DNA of 64,000 nucleotides from Chelydra serpentina (GCA_037349315.1 JBAIAC010000030.1:13847501-13911500); one strand, 5' to 3'; counted from the stretch's first letter, positions 47,417 to 59,736 are shown. The notes: a model not told the origin generated them from the letters alone. Made by a program: numbers and translations.

Positions 47417-48838
47417 GTTACTATTTTATTTCGTCCTAAGTACACAGCGCCTCTCACCAGGAAACTGTCTGACCTGCTTTGTGTTCTAATTACATGGGCA
47501 AGTGGAACAGCAGGGCTGTTCAGAATGATGCAACAGTAATGCCTTTACATGCTCTGAATGGGGCTAGTATATTTATTATGAATGGCTAATGTATGTTTCT
47601 GTTTGCAACCCTCTTCATGAGTCCAAAATAAGGAGAAGCAAATTGCATTAAAACAACTAGCATTTCCAAGAGGAGTCTGAAGTATTAGTTTCCCTTTCAG
47701 TGGATGAAAACATGTAGTTCAGACATTCACAACAATGAATCCTATTACAGATACTATTTGTAAATTATATACTACTATTTTTATAACCTGCAGAGAATAG
47801 CTTAGCAAAACAGAGGAGTGTTTAGGGGAAATTAGCTACATGCGTCTTTTAAAAGCCCTGCGTTGACAAATGTAACATCAGTAAGTGTTTACAAGTTAGT
47901 AGGGGCACTAACAGGATAGTTAGAAGGCCACAAATAAAAGAAAATGTGAGAAAAAGCCCTAATTTTGAAGGCTGGAGTGCCTTTTTGATGATAAAAGATT
48001 GTTAATGTCTGCAAATATTTCTGAATGACGCAAAAGGTTCTGTGGGTTAAAAGTGTGGAATTTTTATTTATTTTGCTCAGACCCATTCTGTGCTTTATTC
48101 TTTCATAAAAAACTGCTTGGGTGAAAGAGTTGATTATTCTGATCTTTGGCAAATTTTCTTTCGTAACTGTCCAAAAGCTATATAATAAATCAAGATTTTT
48201 ACCCAGAGATTGAAGTTTATGGGGACGCTGTGCCACAGAATGCGTCTGCTGTTTGTTATGTTACACTGATTTGTTGCATTACACAAGATTGGCTGTCAAA
48301 AATTTTAGCTTGTGGCATACTAGATTTATTGCAAAAACTTTAACTCCTTCAGTCAAGAGGATTCTTGTCATGGATTATAGGCAATAAGAAGGATAACTCT
48401 GGTGTTTTATCTTGTTACGGCTTTAGACTTAGAGAGGTTTATAATCAAAAGGATCAACACTAACTTTGCTTTACCACTTGTCATGCTTGGTTTAAAAAAT
48501 AATTATTCTTCCCCTTGCAGTTAACCTGTTGCAAGTCGTACATGTCCGTCTTGGTCAGGGTAAAATTAACTTTGAACTTCGTTTTTTTGGCAGGGATGAG
48601 TTCAGTGTTGTTAAAAATACTCTTCTCTGTGTAAGAGATTTTGTAGGCAGGATGAATAGAGTAAGTTGGTCCAAATTCAAACCATATCATTCACAGGCTG
48701 GCTTTTTTGTGAAAGTTAGTTTAAAAAAAAAAAAGTCCATGCTTTTTTAAAAACATGATCTAGACCTTCAGATGAGTGACCTTTTCAGATATTTTGGTTT
48801 TTATGAGTCTTAATGAAGTCCCATTAATAATTCTGTGA
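47417..48838. other. Unassigned intronic DNA
   Basis: No gene or confident repeat recognised. Confidence 0.5.
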
Positions 48839-48839
48839 T

Positions 48840-49045
48840 GCCTTTACTCCAAAGATCTCAAAGCACTTTAGAAATATATTAATGAATGAAACCTCGTTAA
48901 ACTCTGAGGAAGGGAAGTGTATTACACCCTCTTTACAGATGGGGAAACTGTGGCAGAGAGGCTTGCCCAAGGTTACTGAGCAATAAATCAGTGCAGAGGC
49001 AGGAATAGAATCCACACCACATATGCTTCAACTACCACACCATCC
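48840..49045 (-). repeat. MIR-type SINE, minus strand
   Basis: The plus strand contains AAAGATCTCAAAGCACTTTAG, then CCCTCTTTACAGATGGGGAAACTGTGGCAGAGAGGCTTGCCCAAGGTTACTGAGCAATAAATC and GCAGGAATAGAATCCACACC, CACACCATCC. This is a near-complete MIR in reverse, including the CORE and the tRNA-like head at right. Confidence 0.88.
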
Positions 49046-49514
49046 TTCTGTTTTTTGCTGTCGTAAGAATCGTGCCTTGATGCAGAGAGTTCCCCCTAAA
49101 GAACTGGTCTCTGTACAGAGGCTTCCAAGCCTGCAGAAAATCTGCATTATTTCCTTACCTTTTTAAATTGAATGGTTAAAGGTATCTGGCTCACAGACTG
49201 AAGTTCTCTGATAATCCACAGACCAGGTATTGCACAGGCAAAAGAAATGCGAGTGTCCCTACATCACTTCCTACCCCCACTCTCCTGCCCACTGTACACC
49301 TTCAACCCAGTTTTGTGGGTCCTTAAGGATGAAAGGGCAATTTAGTCTGCATGGTCAATTTTACCATTGGTCAACTCTGCCAGTTAATAGCAATTGTGTA
49401 GATATTTAGCAATGTGGACAACTCTTCTCTGGGAACTGCACTGAGCCCAGCAACTCATTTTGTATAAGCTACTAACCAGCTACAAGATAGTGCCCACTTT
49501 CAGTCATACAATTC

Positions 49515-49632
49515 ATGGCCTGGATCCTGCAATCTGATCCACACGATCCGATCCACATGGGGAGACCCTATGCCCCTGCTCTGGCTTGGGTGTAAGGTTC
49601 CATGCAGATCAGATTGCAGGATCGGAGCCTTA
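49515..49632. repeat. Inverted-repeat element with 17-bp perfect arms
   Basis: GATCCTGCAATCTGATC at 49523-49539 and its exact inverse at 49607-49623. The outer ends GGCCTG...GGAGCC also partly match. Resembles the many short inverted-repeat elements of this window. TSD not found. Confidence 0.7.
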
Positions 49633-50119
49633 GTTAGTTACATCAGACGCTTTCTGTTCCCAGATTGAATGACTTAAGTAAACAACCAACATAGTGAAAA
49701 CTGCACATTTTATAATCAAACACGCAATTCAGAAACTGAGCATTTGAGTGTAAAATTAACTCTTTGTGAGCATTGGTGTTCACAGAGCTCAAATACTGAA
49801 ATGGTCACAGAAATAGTGTACAAAAAGGTTGCAATCTGGGACTGGTTTTTTGTTCTGTGGTTGTACAGAGCTCCTGGTCCATAACACGGACTCCTAGGCA
49901 CGATGGTAATAGAAATAAATAATAATCAAAGTTCAATTTCAAATCTAATCACAATAATATGTCCATTTTTTCCCTCTCAACTATTTCTTCAAGTCAAATG
50001 TGCATAATGACTGAAGAGAAAGGTAAAGAGTTGCAACTGTCTTTCCATTTTGAATGCTTAGGGAATGCATGATTTTTATGATCATGTTATAAAATGATCA
50101 AATATTATAAGTGGGGCTA

Positions 50120-50355
50120 GTCTAACATTTTCCATCAAAACTATATTTTGATGGAAAATTGAGTTTTTGAGTAAACACAAATTTTCAAAGTAAGATTCTG
50201 TTTCGCTTGAAAATTTTCAATTTTTTGTTGGAAAAATATTTTTTTTCAGCAAATCAAAATTTTCCATTGAAAATGTCTATGATTTTTTTAATTTTCATCA
50301 AAATGTTCCATAGGGGCTGTGGAATGGGGAGGAGTGTTTTCTGACCAGCTCTAAT
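50120..50355. repeat. AT-rich interspersed repeat
   Basis: AAACTATATTTTGATGGAAAATTGAGTTTTTG ... AATCAAAATTTTCCATTGAAAATG, ending TTTTCTGACCAGCTCTAAT. The GACCAGCTCTA end is the typical family terminus. Confidence 0.6.
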
Positions 50356-50439
50356 TATAAGATTGAAGTTTTGTGATAAGCAAGACGCATGGAAAATGTG
50401 GTAACATTTATACTAGCTCTGCCCCAGGCTTGCAAACAT

Positions 50440-50840
50440 GTAGGCACACACTTTCCTTCACACATGACCAGTCCCACTGATGCAAATGGTTTCCTCATGT
50501 GCTTATATTTGAGCATGATTGCAAGTGCTTGTAGGATTGAGGCCTCAGATACTTCTAGGAGTGATTTGGTTTCCACTGGAGTTGGTGAAACTCTTTGGAT
50601 AAAAGTAGGTAATAAATACTATAGGATAATCATACAATTATTGAATTCACTGAAATATCTATACCCAAAGAATTTCAAGAAAACAAGGATTTTCCTCCAC
50701 ATCACTTCACGCCTAAATTGCAAACACTTATAAACATGTGTAATTTTACTCACATGAGTAGTCCCATTGAATTCAATTGACGTCAACTGGGACTTCATGT
50801 TAGTAGCACTATGCCCCATGTGGAAGTACGTGTAGATTCA
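50440..50840. repeat. Old dispersed repeat with ATTGACTTCAATG-type words
   Basis: TGTAGGCACACAC, CCCACTGATGCAAATGG and, in the second half, CCCATTGAATTCAATTGACGTCAACTGGGA with CATGTGGAAGTACGTGTAGATTCAGGCCC. Such words recur at 21905, 24531, 46495 and 53360. Confidence 0.4.
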
Positions 50841-50895
50841 GGCCCTGAGGTAGCTACAGGATGTTTTTTTACTCAGCCGTGGTATAATCAATTAA

Positions 50896-51420
50896 CAGGG
50901 CTGGACTTGCACCTTGAGCACCCCTAGGCACAGAGCTCTGGGGTCCCCCTGCCACCCGTGGTGGCATGGAGCTCCTAACTGCTGCAGGTGGTGCGGGTAC
51001 CCCACCACTGTTAACATTTAGGCACCCCAGCGCCGCTCCACCCACAGATCTCCCAGTGCCCCCCTACATAGCTCCACTATAACTTCCCAGTGCCTCAACA
51101 CACACAGATCTCCCACACTGTCCAGCACCCCCATAAACACTGCACTGCCCAGTGCTCCCCACCCCCTCACTGCCCAGAGGCCCCCCCCAACCCCTCCCCC
51201 ACCAAAGCCCCACTCTCCCAAGCCCTGGCCGCACTCCCCGGCCCCGCTGGGAGGTGACTTTGTCCGCCAGGCTGAGCGAGGAGCACTCCAGCAGGGCTGC
51301 ATGGGGCTGTCTTCCCCTCAGCTGGCCCCGCCCCTGCCAGGAGCAGCAAAATTTGGATTTTTAGGCACCCCTAGAATGCTGGTGCCCTTAGGCTTGTGCC
51401 TAATGGGAAATCCGGCCCTG
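50896..51420. mobile_element. 525-bp non-autonomous hAT element
   Basis: The ends are CAGGGCTGGACTTGC and AAATCCGGCCCTG. The flanks TCAATTAA (50888-50895) and GCAATGAA (51421-51428) agree at 6 of 8. Inside the ends, CACCCCTAGGCAC and GGCACCCCTAG recur. The interior is rich in GCCCAGTGC words and has no transposase. Confidence 0.82.
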
Positions 51421-51429
51421 GCAATGAAC

Positions 51430-53090
51430 ATAGTGTGAACTTCCTGCCTGTAATGATAGGTAATTGAGAATCCCACACAATGATCTACCATGTTGAGTTG
51501 TCCTTTCTGGAAGAACCACATCCAAAAGTCTGAATGTCTGAGCTAGCAGTTTTGCATGGCAAGATAATATGGTGGTGAAGGCGAGGCAGCCAATTATGCC
51601 CAAATCCCCATCTTCGAAGGCTGACTTAGAACAACTCTTGTTTAGTTGCTGGTAGTGTCCTTGGAGATTTGCTGCTTCTCTTAGCCCAGCTGGTGACATC
51701 ATTCTCATGGCAACTGTGTCTAGTGCCATGGGTATGAATCTTACTCTTGTTCACTTCCTGCTCGAATTGAAATCCTGCCCTACCTCCCCCGGCTTGCAAG
51801 AGAAGGTTTCCACTGCAACACTCAGCATGGAAAAAGAGGAGTCTGTGGATGAGTGAATCAAAATTGGAGAAACTGCTAAAAGCCTCTGAAAGGATTTATT
51901 GCTCTGGAAAAAGTTATGTAGATTTATGGATTTCATTAATACCGAAAAGTGAAACTGATTTATCTCTAAATAAGAAATGAAGATCGGCCTTTTCTCGTCC
52001 TCCAGGGCCCTTTCCTTCAATCCCCACCATCAGGTTTATTCCTTCTTCTACATTCCGAACAGCCTCCCCGCTTCCATGAGTTGAATGTTCTGTCCCACTT
52101 CTTTCACAGCCCTTCCTATGTCTTGCCCCCAGCACCATCCCCATAGCACTTGCTCAGGTTTGACATGTAATTCCATGTCGTGCACTCGCCCACTTTGGAT
52201 TATAAACTCTTCAGGGCAAGAGCCTTGTCTCGTGCTCTCTCTGCTTCCAGCACTTGAAATGATTCTGCTTAAGCCTGGATGTTATTGTTTGTTCATAAAC
52301 CCATCTCTGGTGCAGTTCCTTTATTTAAAATCCTTCAGACTCGCATATCATTCTTCCATAAACATACGTCTTTAATGTTCTAATGACGGACAAACAGAGC
52401 AATGTTTGGTGCCCTTGCAGGATTAGCGTATGCAGCTTAAGGCAATGGGTGAAACCGAGAAGCGTTTTTTTGTAATTTTTTTTAATACCATCACAGAAAG
52501 TATGTGAAAAACAAGCTGTTTTATGCATCTATTGAGACTCAAGACTAACACTGGGAGAACAGTATGCTTTGTAGGCTGCCTGCACTTGACAGCTTCCAGG
52601 ACTGTAAGGGGACACAGGGGAAATGAGTTTAAATGATCTCAGCCCACATTCTGTTTACAGAATTTATTTCACAAGACTTAATCCATTAAGCATTACCTTG
52701 GCAATGGAAACCCAGCAAGAAACCAAGAAAGCCATTGCTGTTTCCCCTAAAGGGCAGGCAATGAATCCCCTTCTCCTTATCCAATAATGCTTAGGAGACC
52801 ACATTCTATATAAAACCCCCAAACCCAGAGATACTATCGCTAAACCCCTTTTTTTGTGGACAAAAGTGTGTTTTGTGCAATGAATTCTTGCCCACAAATT
52901 AAAAAGAAAAATGTCACAATGCACACTCAGTTTCCAAAAACTATCTGCGTAATAGGCAGAAAGGGATCTAGAAGAAAATATATCCTGTAAGAGATGCCTC
53001 TTATCTATCACTGAAAATAGAAATTAGATATTGTGAGCTGCAGGGTTTGTCATTATCTTATTAGGTAATATGAGTCATTAACACTAATTA
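51430..53090. other. Unassigned intronic DNA
   Basis: No gene or confident repeat seen. GATTATAAACTCTTCAGGGCAAGAGCCTTGTCT at 52197-52229 resembles a MIR/L2-linked repeat word, low confidence. Confidence 0.45.
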
Positions 53091-53094
53091 ATAC

Positions 53095-53160
53095 TTGTGC
53101 AGAGCTTTGAAATTGTAAAGTGCTATCTAAGTACTCAGTGTTCGTGTTAAGTATTACCTA
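53095..53160. repeat. MIR/L2-type 3' tail
   Basis: TGTGCAGAGCTTTGAAATTGTAAAGTGCTATCTAAGTACTCAGTG has the usual 'AAAGTGCTAT..AA' tail structure; compare 24967 and 58990. Confidence 0.5.
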
Positions 53161-53429
53161 ATTGGAAAGAGAATTTCTTTAAAATTGAATTAGTATATGC
53201 TGGTTTTAGGAGAGAGAAGGGGGGCAAAATTTATGCAAAAATCCTACTCTTGTGCCGATTGGAGTCAATCGGAATTTTGCCATTGATACCTCTGAAGGAA
53301 AGGAGCAGGACAGAAGAAGCCAACAGTGAGCAGTTAGGGCCTGTTCCTGCTCCACTGAGGTCAATGGCAAAATCCCCTTTACCTTAAATGGTGCTGGATC
53401 AGACTTGTATAATTTTTTAAAATAAAATT

Positions 53430-53635
53430 GAAGTACAATTCAATTATGAAAAGTCATTTTGAATTGAAAAGTCAAAGCAAAACTTTTTAGCTTTTCTGGA
53501 TTTTTTTTTTTTTTGCCTGACTGAAACAATTTGGTGAATTTGACACACATTTGCAAAATGTCACAGACCCAAATTTGCAATTTTTTTTTTTATGGAAAAG
53601 TTTTGTCTGAAAAATTTTGCGCAGCTCTGTTCAGG
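53430..53635. repeat. AT-rich interspersed repeat
   Basis: Runs from about AATTGAAGTACAATTC to TTTTGCGCAGCTCTGTTC, with poly(T) runs and the AGCTCT terminus. Confidence 0.5.
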
Positions 53636-53810
53636 ATAGCTATTCTGAAATAACTCCATTAGTTCCACCTTAGATGTGGATTAAGTTAAACCAGAAAAAG
53701 ACAATTTTATTCCAGAATAAGAATGTCTACACGTAGGGAGTTATTCCAGAATAGCTGTTCTGCTTTATACTCATGCAACACCTTATTCTGGAATAGATGC
53801 TGCTTATTAT
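53636..53810. repeat. Inverted-repeat element with TTATTCCAGAATA words
   Basis: TAGCTATTCTGAAATAACTCC and GAGTTATTCCAGAATAGCTGTTC are inverse to each other, with GTCTACACGTAGGG between. Probably the end of one MITE joined to part of another. Confidence 0.5.
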
Positions 53811-53919
53811 TCTTATTAGTATTATCTAATTCATCTCTCTGAAATACTCCCCTATTTTACATACACGCACAAATGTAGATGTAGGAGATAATAGAACTGC
53901 TTGGGACTTAAGGTTGAAA

Positions 53920-54260
53920 CACTTTTTCAGTAAAAAAATGCCTTTTCATATGATATGTATATTTTCATAGAAAACATACATTTCAGTCAAAATGTTCCTT
54001 TTTTGACAAAAAACTGAAAACTAAAAGATTTACCATTCTCCCCACCCCCACCCCCGCCATTTTCCAGTGGGCGGGGGGAAAGGCAAGAATTGAGAGAGAA
54101 AGGAGAAAATAAACCAAACCAATTTGTTGTTTAGTTTTTCAAAAACTAAAATTCTTTACAGAATTTTTCAGTTTTTTTAGTGAAATAAAAACTGACAGTT
54201 TTGTCAAGCTATACAGAGTGTGTTTGTTTTGGTTGAAATTTATTTTTGAAAATATAACAG
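53920..54260. repeat. AT-rich interspersed repeat
   Basis: AAACACTTTTTCAGTAAAAAAATG ... TTTTGGTTGAAATTTATTTTTG with a C/G-rich centre at 54037-54078. Same family as 305-560. Confidence 0.45.
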
Positions 54261-55118
54261 TTTTGAGCATCTTTAATATATAATTAATAATAAAAATGTT
54301 AATATGTTTTAACTTGTAGCACTTCCTGACTCTGAGCTCTCTATTGGGCACAAAGACACTAGATCTAATTTTCAATTACACTTACCCCTTTACGCCATCC
54401 TACCAGGGTAAAGGGACCTTAAAGTGAATATAAATATAATACATATTATTAAATGTACAGCCATTTAAAATTAATAAATATAATGTATACCTACTTTAAG
54501 GCCTCTTCACAATGCAAAAAGGTAAAGGGACCTTAATGTAAATAAAAATCTGGCCCATTATATTCTGATGGTTCCCAATTTCTAGTCTTACAAGGGGAAG
54601 AGAAGTATGAGATTTTTATGGTGAACCTACAGAGATGTGCTCTTCAATTTTTTGCTATGACCCTGTTTTTAAGAAGTGATGAAAACAAACTGATTTGGGG
54701 GATATTAAATACTTGATTTTTCCATCGTTTGGCCTAACTGTACTAAAGAATTTTTGTGGAATGCAACTACATCTATCTCAATCAGGACAATTATTCACAG
54801 ATTCTACTTATTTTTCAAATAGTCATTTAAGATGCTATTTTGAAAACTTCTTGGAAGTGATAAAGATATTGCTTTTAATGCACTGTAGATTAAAACATGA
54901 GAACTGGAATTAAAAGGCACTCTCAGTATTAGAGTGTGGGTCAAGTAAAAGGAGGATCAGATCCAAATATCACTTCTTGATAGCATTCCTGATTACACCA
55001 ATACTTTTCTGACTAATAGTTGTTAGTTATACCAATTATTTCCTGTTTTATAGCTTCTGAGACATGTACAATAAACATGTTTCGTGCCTCAACTTGCTTA
55101 CAGTTTAGATAAAGACAT
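54261..55118. other. Unassigned intronic DNA
   Basis: No gene recognised. CAGGGTAAAGGGACCTTAAAGTGAATATAAATA (54405) and AAAGGTAAAGGGACCTTAATGTAAATAAAAAT (54519) form an approximate direct repeat about 115 bp apart. Confidence 0.5.
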
Positions 55119-55126
55119 GACAAGAT

Positions 55127-55312
55127 TAGGGCCGGCTCTAGGCACCAGCCTAGGAAGCACATGCTTGGGGCGGCACATTGTAAGGGGCAGCATTCAGGCC
55201 AATCTTAGGGTGGCAAATTCTGCTCCTCCTTTTTTTTTTTTTGTTGCTTCGGTGGCATTCCGGCTGTTGTTTTTTTTTGCCTGGGGCGGCAAAAAAGCCA
55301 GAGCCGGCCCTG
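55127..55312. mobile_element. 186-bp hAT MITE with 8-bp TSD
   Basis: The ends are TAGGGCCGGCTCTAGGC and GCCAGAGCCGGCCCTG. The flanks GACAAGAT (55119-55126) and GACAAGAC (55313-55320) match at 7 of 8. The interior has GGGGCGGCA and GGGGCAGC words. Non-coding. Confidence 0.9.
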
Positions 55313-55435
55313 GACAAGACAAGTGAATATGAAAACGGAAGGATACAGGGAGGGGGACCAGGGTACTGAAGTTACTGAGACACACAAGCAGAACGAAGCT
55401 GTGATAATACAAATTACAGGAAGTTAAAAATTACT

Positions 55436-57000
55436 TAGACTAGTTAGATGTCTTCAAGTCACCAGGACCTGATGAAATGCATCCTAGAATACTCAAGGAG
55501 CTGACTGAGGAGATCTCTGAGCCATTAGCGATTATCTTTGAAAAGGCATGGAAGACAGGAGACATTTCAATAGACTGGAAAAGGGCAAATATAGTGCCAA
55601 TCTATAAAAAGTAAAATAAGGACAACGCGGGGAATTACAGACTAGTAAGCTTAACTTCTGTACCAGGAAAGATAATGAAACAAATAATTAAGCAATCAAT
55701 TTGCAAACATCTAGAAGATAATAAATGACAAAAACAAATTGTGTCAAAACAACCTGATAGCTTTCTTTGACAGGGTAACAAGCCTTGTGAATAGGGGGGA
55801 AGTGGTAGATGTGGTATATCTTGACTTTAGTAAAGCTTTTGATATTGTCTCGCATGACCTTCTCATAAACAAACTAGGAAAATGCAACCTAGATGGAGCT
55901 ACTATAAGGTGAGTGCATAACTGGTTGGAAAACCGTTCCCAGAGAGTAGTTATCAGTGGTTCACAGTCATGTTGGAAGGGCATAATGAGTGGGGTCCTAA
56001 AGGGATCAATTCTAGGTCTGATTCTGTTCAATATCTTCATAAATGATTTAGATAATGGCATAGAATACTTACAAAGTTTGCGGACGATACCAAGATGGGA
56101 GGGGTTGCAAGTGCTTTGCAGGATAGGATTATAATTCAAAATGATCTGGAGAAACGGTCTGAAGTAAATAGGATGAAATTCAGTAAGGACAAATGCAAAG
56201 TACTCCACTTACAAAGGAACAATCAGTTGCACCCATACAAAATGGGAAATGACTGCCTAAGAAGGAGTACTGGAGAAAGGGATCTGGGGATCATAGTGGA
56301 CCACAAACTACATATGAGTCAACAGTGTAACACCGTTGCAAAAAAAAAAAAAACGAACATCATTCTGGGCTGTATTAGCCGGACTGTTGTAAACAAGACA
56401 CAAGAAGTAATTCTTCCACTCTAGTCTGCGCTGATTAGGCCTCAACTGGAGTATTGTGTCCAGTTCTGGGCACTACATTTCAGGAAAGATGCGGACAAAT
56501 TGGAGAAAGTCCAGAGAAGAGCAACAAAAATGATTAGCGGCCTAGAGAACATGACCTATGAGGGAAGATTGAAAAAATTGGGTTTGTTTAGTCTGGAAAA
56601 GAGAAGACCAAGAGGGGACATAAGTTTTCAAGTACATAAAAAGTTATTACAAGGAGGAGGGAGAAAAATTGTTGTTCTTAATCTCTGAGTATAGGACAAG
56701 AAGCCTATTGCTTCTTGTCCTATCTTTTTCTCCTGTCTCTCCCCATTCTTCCCTTTTTTTCCACTGCAAAGGTGGTTTAGGTTGGACATTAGGAAAAACT
56801 TCCTAACTGTCAGGGTGGTTAAGCACTGGAATAAATTAGGGAGGTTGCAGAATCTCCAGCACTGGAGATTTTTAAGAGCAGGTTAGATAAACACCTGTCA
56901 GGGATGGTCTAGATAATACTTAGTCCTGCCATGAGTGCAGGGGACTGGACTAGATGACCTCTCGAGGACCCTGCCAGTCCTACAATTCTATGATTCTATG
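55436..57000 (+). mobile_element. CR1 LINE, old, decayed
   Basis: Begins in the segment upstream of the reverse-transcriptase core (TCACCAGGACCTGATGAAATGCATCC). It runs through the catalytic region and C-terminus and ends with GACTAGATGACCTCTCGAGGACC and a tail ATTCTATGATTCTATG. Stops and shifts are frequent: YKK then TAA at 55610, GTGA at 55911, loss of frame at the FADD box near 56080, and a poly(A) run at 56340. A poly(T)/C-rich insertion lies near 56705-56765. It is clearly older than the copies at 6086 and 17266. Confidence 0.92.
55900..56424 (+). pseudogene. CR1 reverse transcriptase remnant
   Basis: The first frame (from 55913) carries NWLENRSQRVVISG and a decayed motif B (GVLKGSILGLILFN), with the usual VPQ changed to VLK. 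The next frame (56095-56424) carries KFSKDKCKVLHL and GERDLGIIVDHKLHMSQQC. The catalytic FADD lies at the junction as TTTGCGGACGATAC, in a different phase. It cannot be functional. Confidence 0.88.
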
Positions 57001-57004
57001 AAAC

Positions 57005-57655
57005 TGTGCATAACCCACTGCTTATATGTATTTTGTCTTCATTCAAGGGCTCTCTGATGTCCGGAAATGGGTACAGCTCAATGCAAATGCTTGAGGCTTG
57101 AGCAAACAGCCTAAAATTTCAAGAGCCTTTAAATTTTTTAAACTTTCAACATCATGTTAAAAAGAACTTCAACATTTAGGCCCCACTGTAGGCCTAGGAA
57201 GTAACTGGCTACTGTAGTAAACTGCAAACACATTATATAGCTTTTACTCCAAAGCATAGCAGAGATGATACTTACGTGTGGAGCAGAGTATTTAATTTGT
57301 ATGTAGCATATTATGGCCGTTTCATGGACAGCTTTATTATTCTACCAATCCAATATATAAAATGCTTTAATAGTTTTATAACCAATAGCCATGTTACCTC
57401 ACGTAGTGACCATGCCAGATCTCATCAGCTGAAGATGGTAATTGTGAAAGTAATCGTATGGGATGCCTTTAGGAAATACTAGGTGGTGCAAGAAGTGGGG
57501 CTGGGCACACCCCCTGGGTATGGCTCTTCCCATTTTCACCCGGTTGGAAGCTTATCGGTCTCTCCAATACCATTCCAGTCCCACTCCAGACCAATGAAGG
57601 GCTCTCCATGGCATCTGAGACCTGTGCTGAGGGAAGAGATGGAGACTGGACTGAA
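57005..57655. other. Unassigned intronic DNA
   Basis: No gene or repeat recognised. Confidence 0.5.
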
Positions 57656-57664
57656 CTGAGGGAC

Positions 57665-57922
57665 CGGGCCGGCTCTAACTTTTTTGCCACCCCAAGCGGG
57701 GAAAAAAAACAAAAAACAGAGCGCCGCCCTGCCAAAACAAAAAAACCCAAACCCAACCCTGAGCACCGCCCTGCCGAAACAACCCCCCCCAGAGCGCCGC
57801 CCCGCTGAAACAAAAACAAAAAACGCCCTGAGCGCCACCCCGCTGAAGTAAAAAAAAAAACCAAACCCGAGCGCTGCCCCGCCACCCCAACATTGGGGCG
57901 GCACCTTCTAAGGGGCAGCCAA
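57665..57922. mobile_element. GC-rich hAT element, right end lost
   Basis: The left end CGGGCCGGCTCTAACTTTTTTGCC matches the termini of the element at 55127. The interior is an array of GAGCGCCGCCCTGCCGAAAC-like units with A-runs (57715-57880), and ends in GGGGCGGCACCTTCTAAGGGGCAGCC. No inverse terminus follows, so the right end is deleted or the copy is degraded. Confidence 0.7.
57715..57885 (+). repeat. Imperfect tandem array inside the hAT element
   Basis: Four to five units of about 40-45 bp: (G)AGCGCCGCCCTGCCAAAAC, then an A/C-rich run (AAAAAACCCAAACCC). Units begin near 57719, 57761, 57793, 57829 and 57868. Each A-run varies in length. Confidence 0.65.
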
Positions 57923-58980
57923 GCTGTTGAGGGTAGAGTAGATGTGTAGGGTAGGTCTTGAGGGGTGTGTCCATATCATACCCCCTCTGTCCTTCTGGAA
58001 ATTAGCCTGAGGCAGTATTATCCCTGCCAGTGAACATATGCAAACCCCACCTCAGGATCCCATAGATAGGTAAGGCCCTGGTAGCATTGCTCCAGGGAAA
58101 GCCACACAGCCAGGGGCAGGAGGCCCAGTGAGGAATAATATCATTGTAAAAGCACAGGCCTTTAAAGATCCTCCAGGTTTCTCCATGTCCTTTTCTGTGG
58201 AGCAGCCTACCTACCTGATGGGGCCATGCCCATTAAGGGACCCTGCTTGGCAGAGATGATCTAGGCCAATGCTGATAGTCTTCCCTCCTGAGTCACCAGT
58301 GAGCTGCAGCCTTATCATTTTTTGTGGAAGCGTTTCTAAAAATATTGTCAGCACCTCACTGACCCAGAGTTACCTGTTGTGTCACTGCTTAGAGCTGGGG
58401 CTAGACCCCAGGATCCAGACTCCCAGTCCTCTGCGAGGGACAGTGCCCCCTACTCATTCCTATCACAGAAATCAATTGTGAGCTTTTTTGCTGTAAGCCT
58501 GTTTCAAGGTGTCAGCAGAAGTTAGGCCTGAGCCAGAGCCTTTCCTGCAGGTTAAAAGATGCTCATTTAGGCTGAAATCCGTGTGAGAGGAGAGAGGCTG
58601 CTCAAAGCCCTGTATAGCACTCAGGCCCTGCAGGGAAGCTACCGGTGGAAGGGTCACAGAGGGAGGCCTTTGCTCCCTCTGTTTGCTGCTGAGGGTTTCG
58701 CTGCTTCAGGCCCACGTAATCAGAGAGATGTGGGAAAAGGACTGGCCAGGGTGGAGGGATTCAGGCCATGACCTTCACCATTACACTGAGCCAGAGGCCT
58801 ACTTGCACAAGGCATTAGGGCCAAACTTCTATCCATTATTCAAGGCCCAAGCCTTGCCCTACTGGGGTGGGGTGCCCTGAGCTGAGAACAGGGGGTGAAT
58901 TTCACCCTTTGCTCCTTAGCACAGCTGAGTTACTTGGGCTCTGTGCAGGAAAAGTGAATACCATCCATATAATTAATTAC
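57923..58980. other. Unassigned intronic DNA
   Basis: No gene or confident repeat recognised. The short overlapping frames at 58472-58880 on both strands lack motifs. Confidence 0.5.
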
Positions 58981-58982
58981 TA

Positions 58983-59045
58983 AGCGTCTGTACAGTGCTT
59001 TGAACTTGTAAAAGGCTCTATAAATGCTTAGCGTAAGTAGTGATA
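58983..59045. repeat. MIR/L2-type 3' tail
   Basis: TGTACAGTGCTTTGAACTTGTAAAAGGCTCTATAAATGCTTAGCGTAAGTAG has the typical tail arrangement. Confidence 0.5.
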
Positions 59046-59730
59046 TCTAGAAGATACTGGCTTCTCTTCTCATTCAATTTGACTGCAGTTGTAAACGCAT
59101 CACTGCCCGTGAAAAGAGATCTATGTTGGTAATTCCTCTGTCCTTTACTAACGATTTTCACCAACTCTCTTGCTCAGGGTTAGGTAATGATTAATTAAAA
59201 TCATACAGAAAGCTATGTTCTGTCTCGAAAGTAGCTGCAGGTGTCCTTAGAATGATGCAGATCCAAATACTGTCTTATCTGAAAGTAATAGGTGGTATTC
59301 TGCCATAGCATTTTCTCTTCCTGCATCTTCTCTTCCAGCTAGCATCTCTCTAACAAGTCCCCAGACCTGGCTGCTCCCAGGGTTTCACTTGTTGAGGGGT
59401 AGGAATAAGGAAAAGAAAGTCACACTTGTCAACCACCCACTCACAACATGTGGCCCAAACATGTACTGTGGGAAGAACCAGAAACCTCCTTTTTTGAATT
59501 TTTGCTGTCAGATGCTACTGAGAGTTCAAATCCAGCTTCCATGTGTAAGACACGGAACATCTAGACTATAGAACTAGAAAGCAAATATACCACTTCTCCT
59601 TTTTTTCTTAATGTATGTAAATTTAAGTTCCAGTGACAGCCCTGGGGACAGAAATCCTCTATTTATCCACCAAACAGGTACAGCCCAGCTTCACTGCCAT
59701 GCCATTGTTTCTCAGCCCTGGAAGGCCCAT
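59046..59730. other. Unassigned intronic DNA
   Basis: No gene or repeat recognised. Confidence 0.5.
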
Positions 59731-59736
59731 AGCTTA

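Noticed and set aside
57469..57904. 122-138 codon minus-strand frames rich in Phe, Gly and Ala
   Set aside because: They read through the tandem array of the hAT element at 57665-57922; the composition is explained by the GC units and A-runs.
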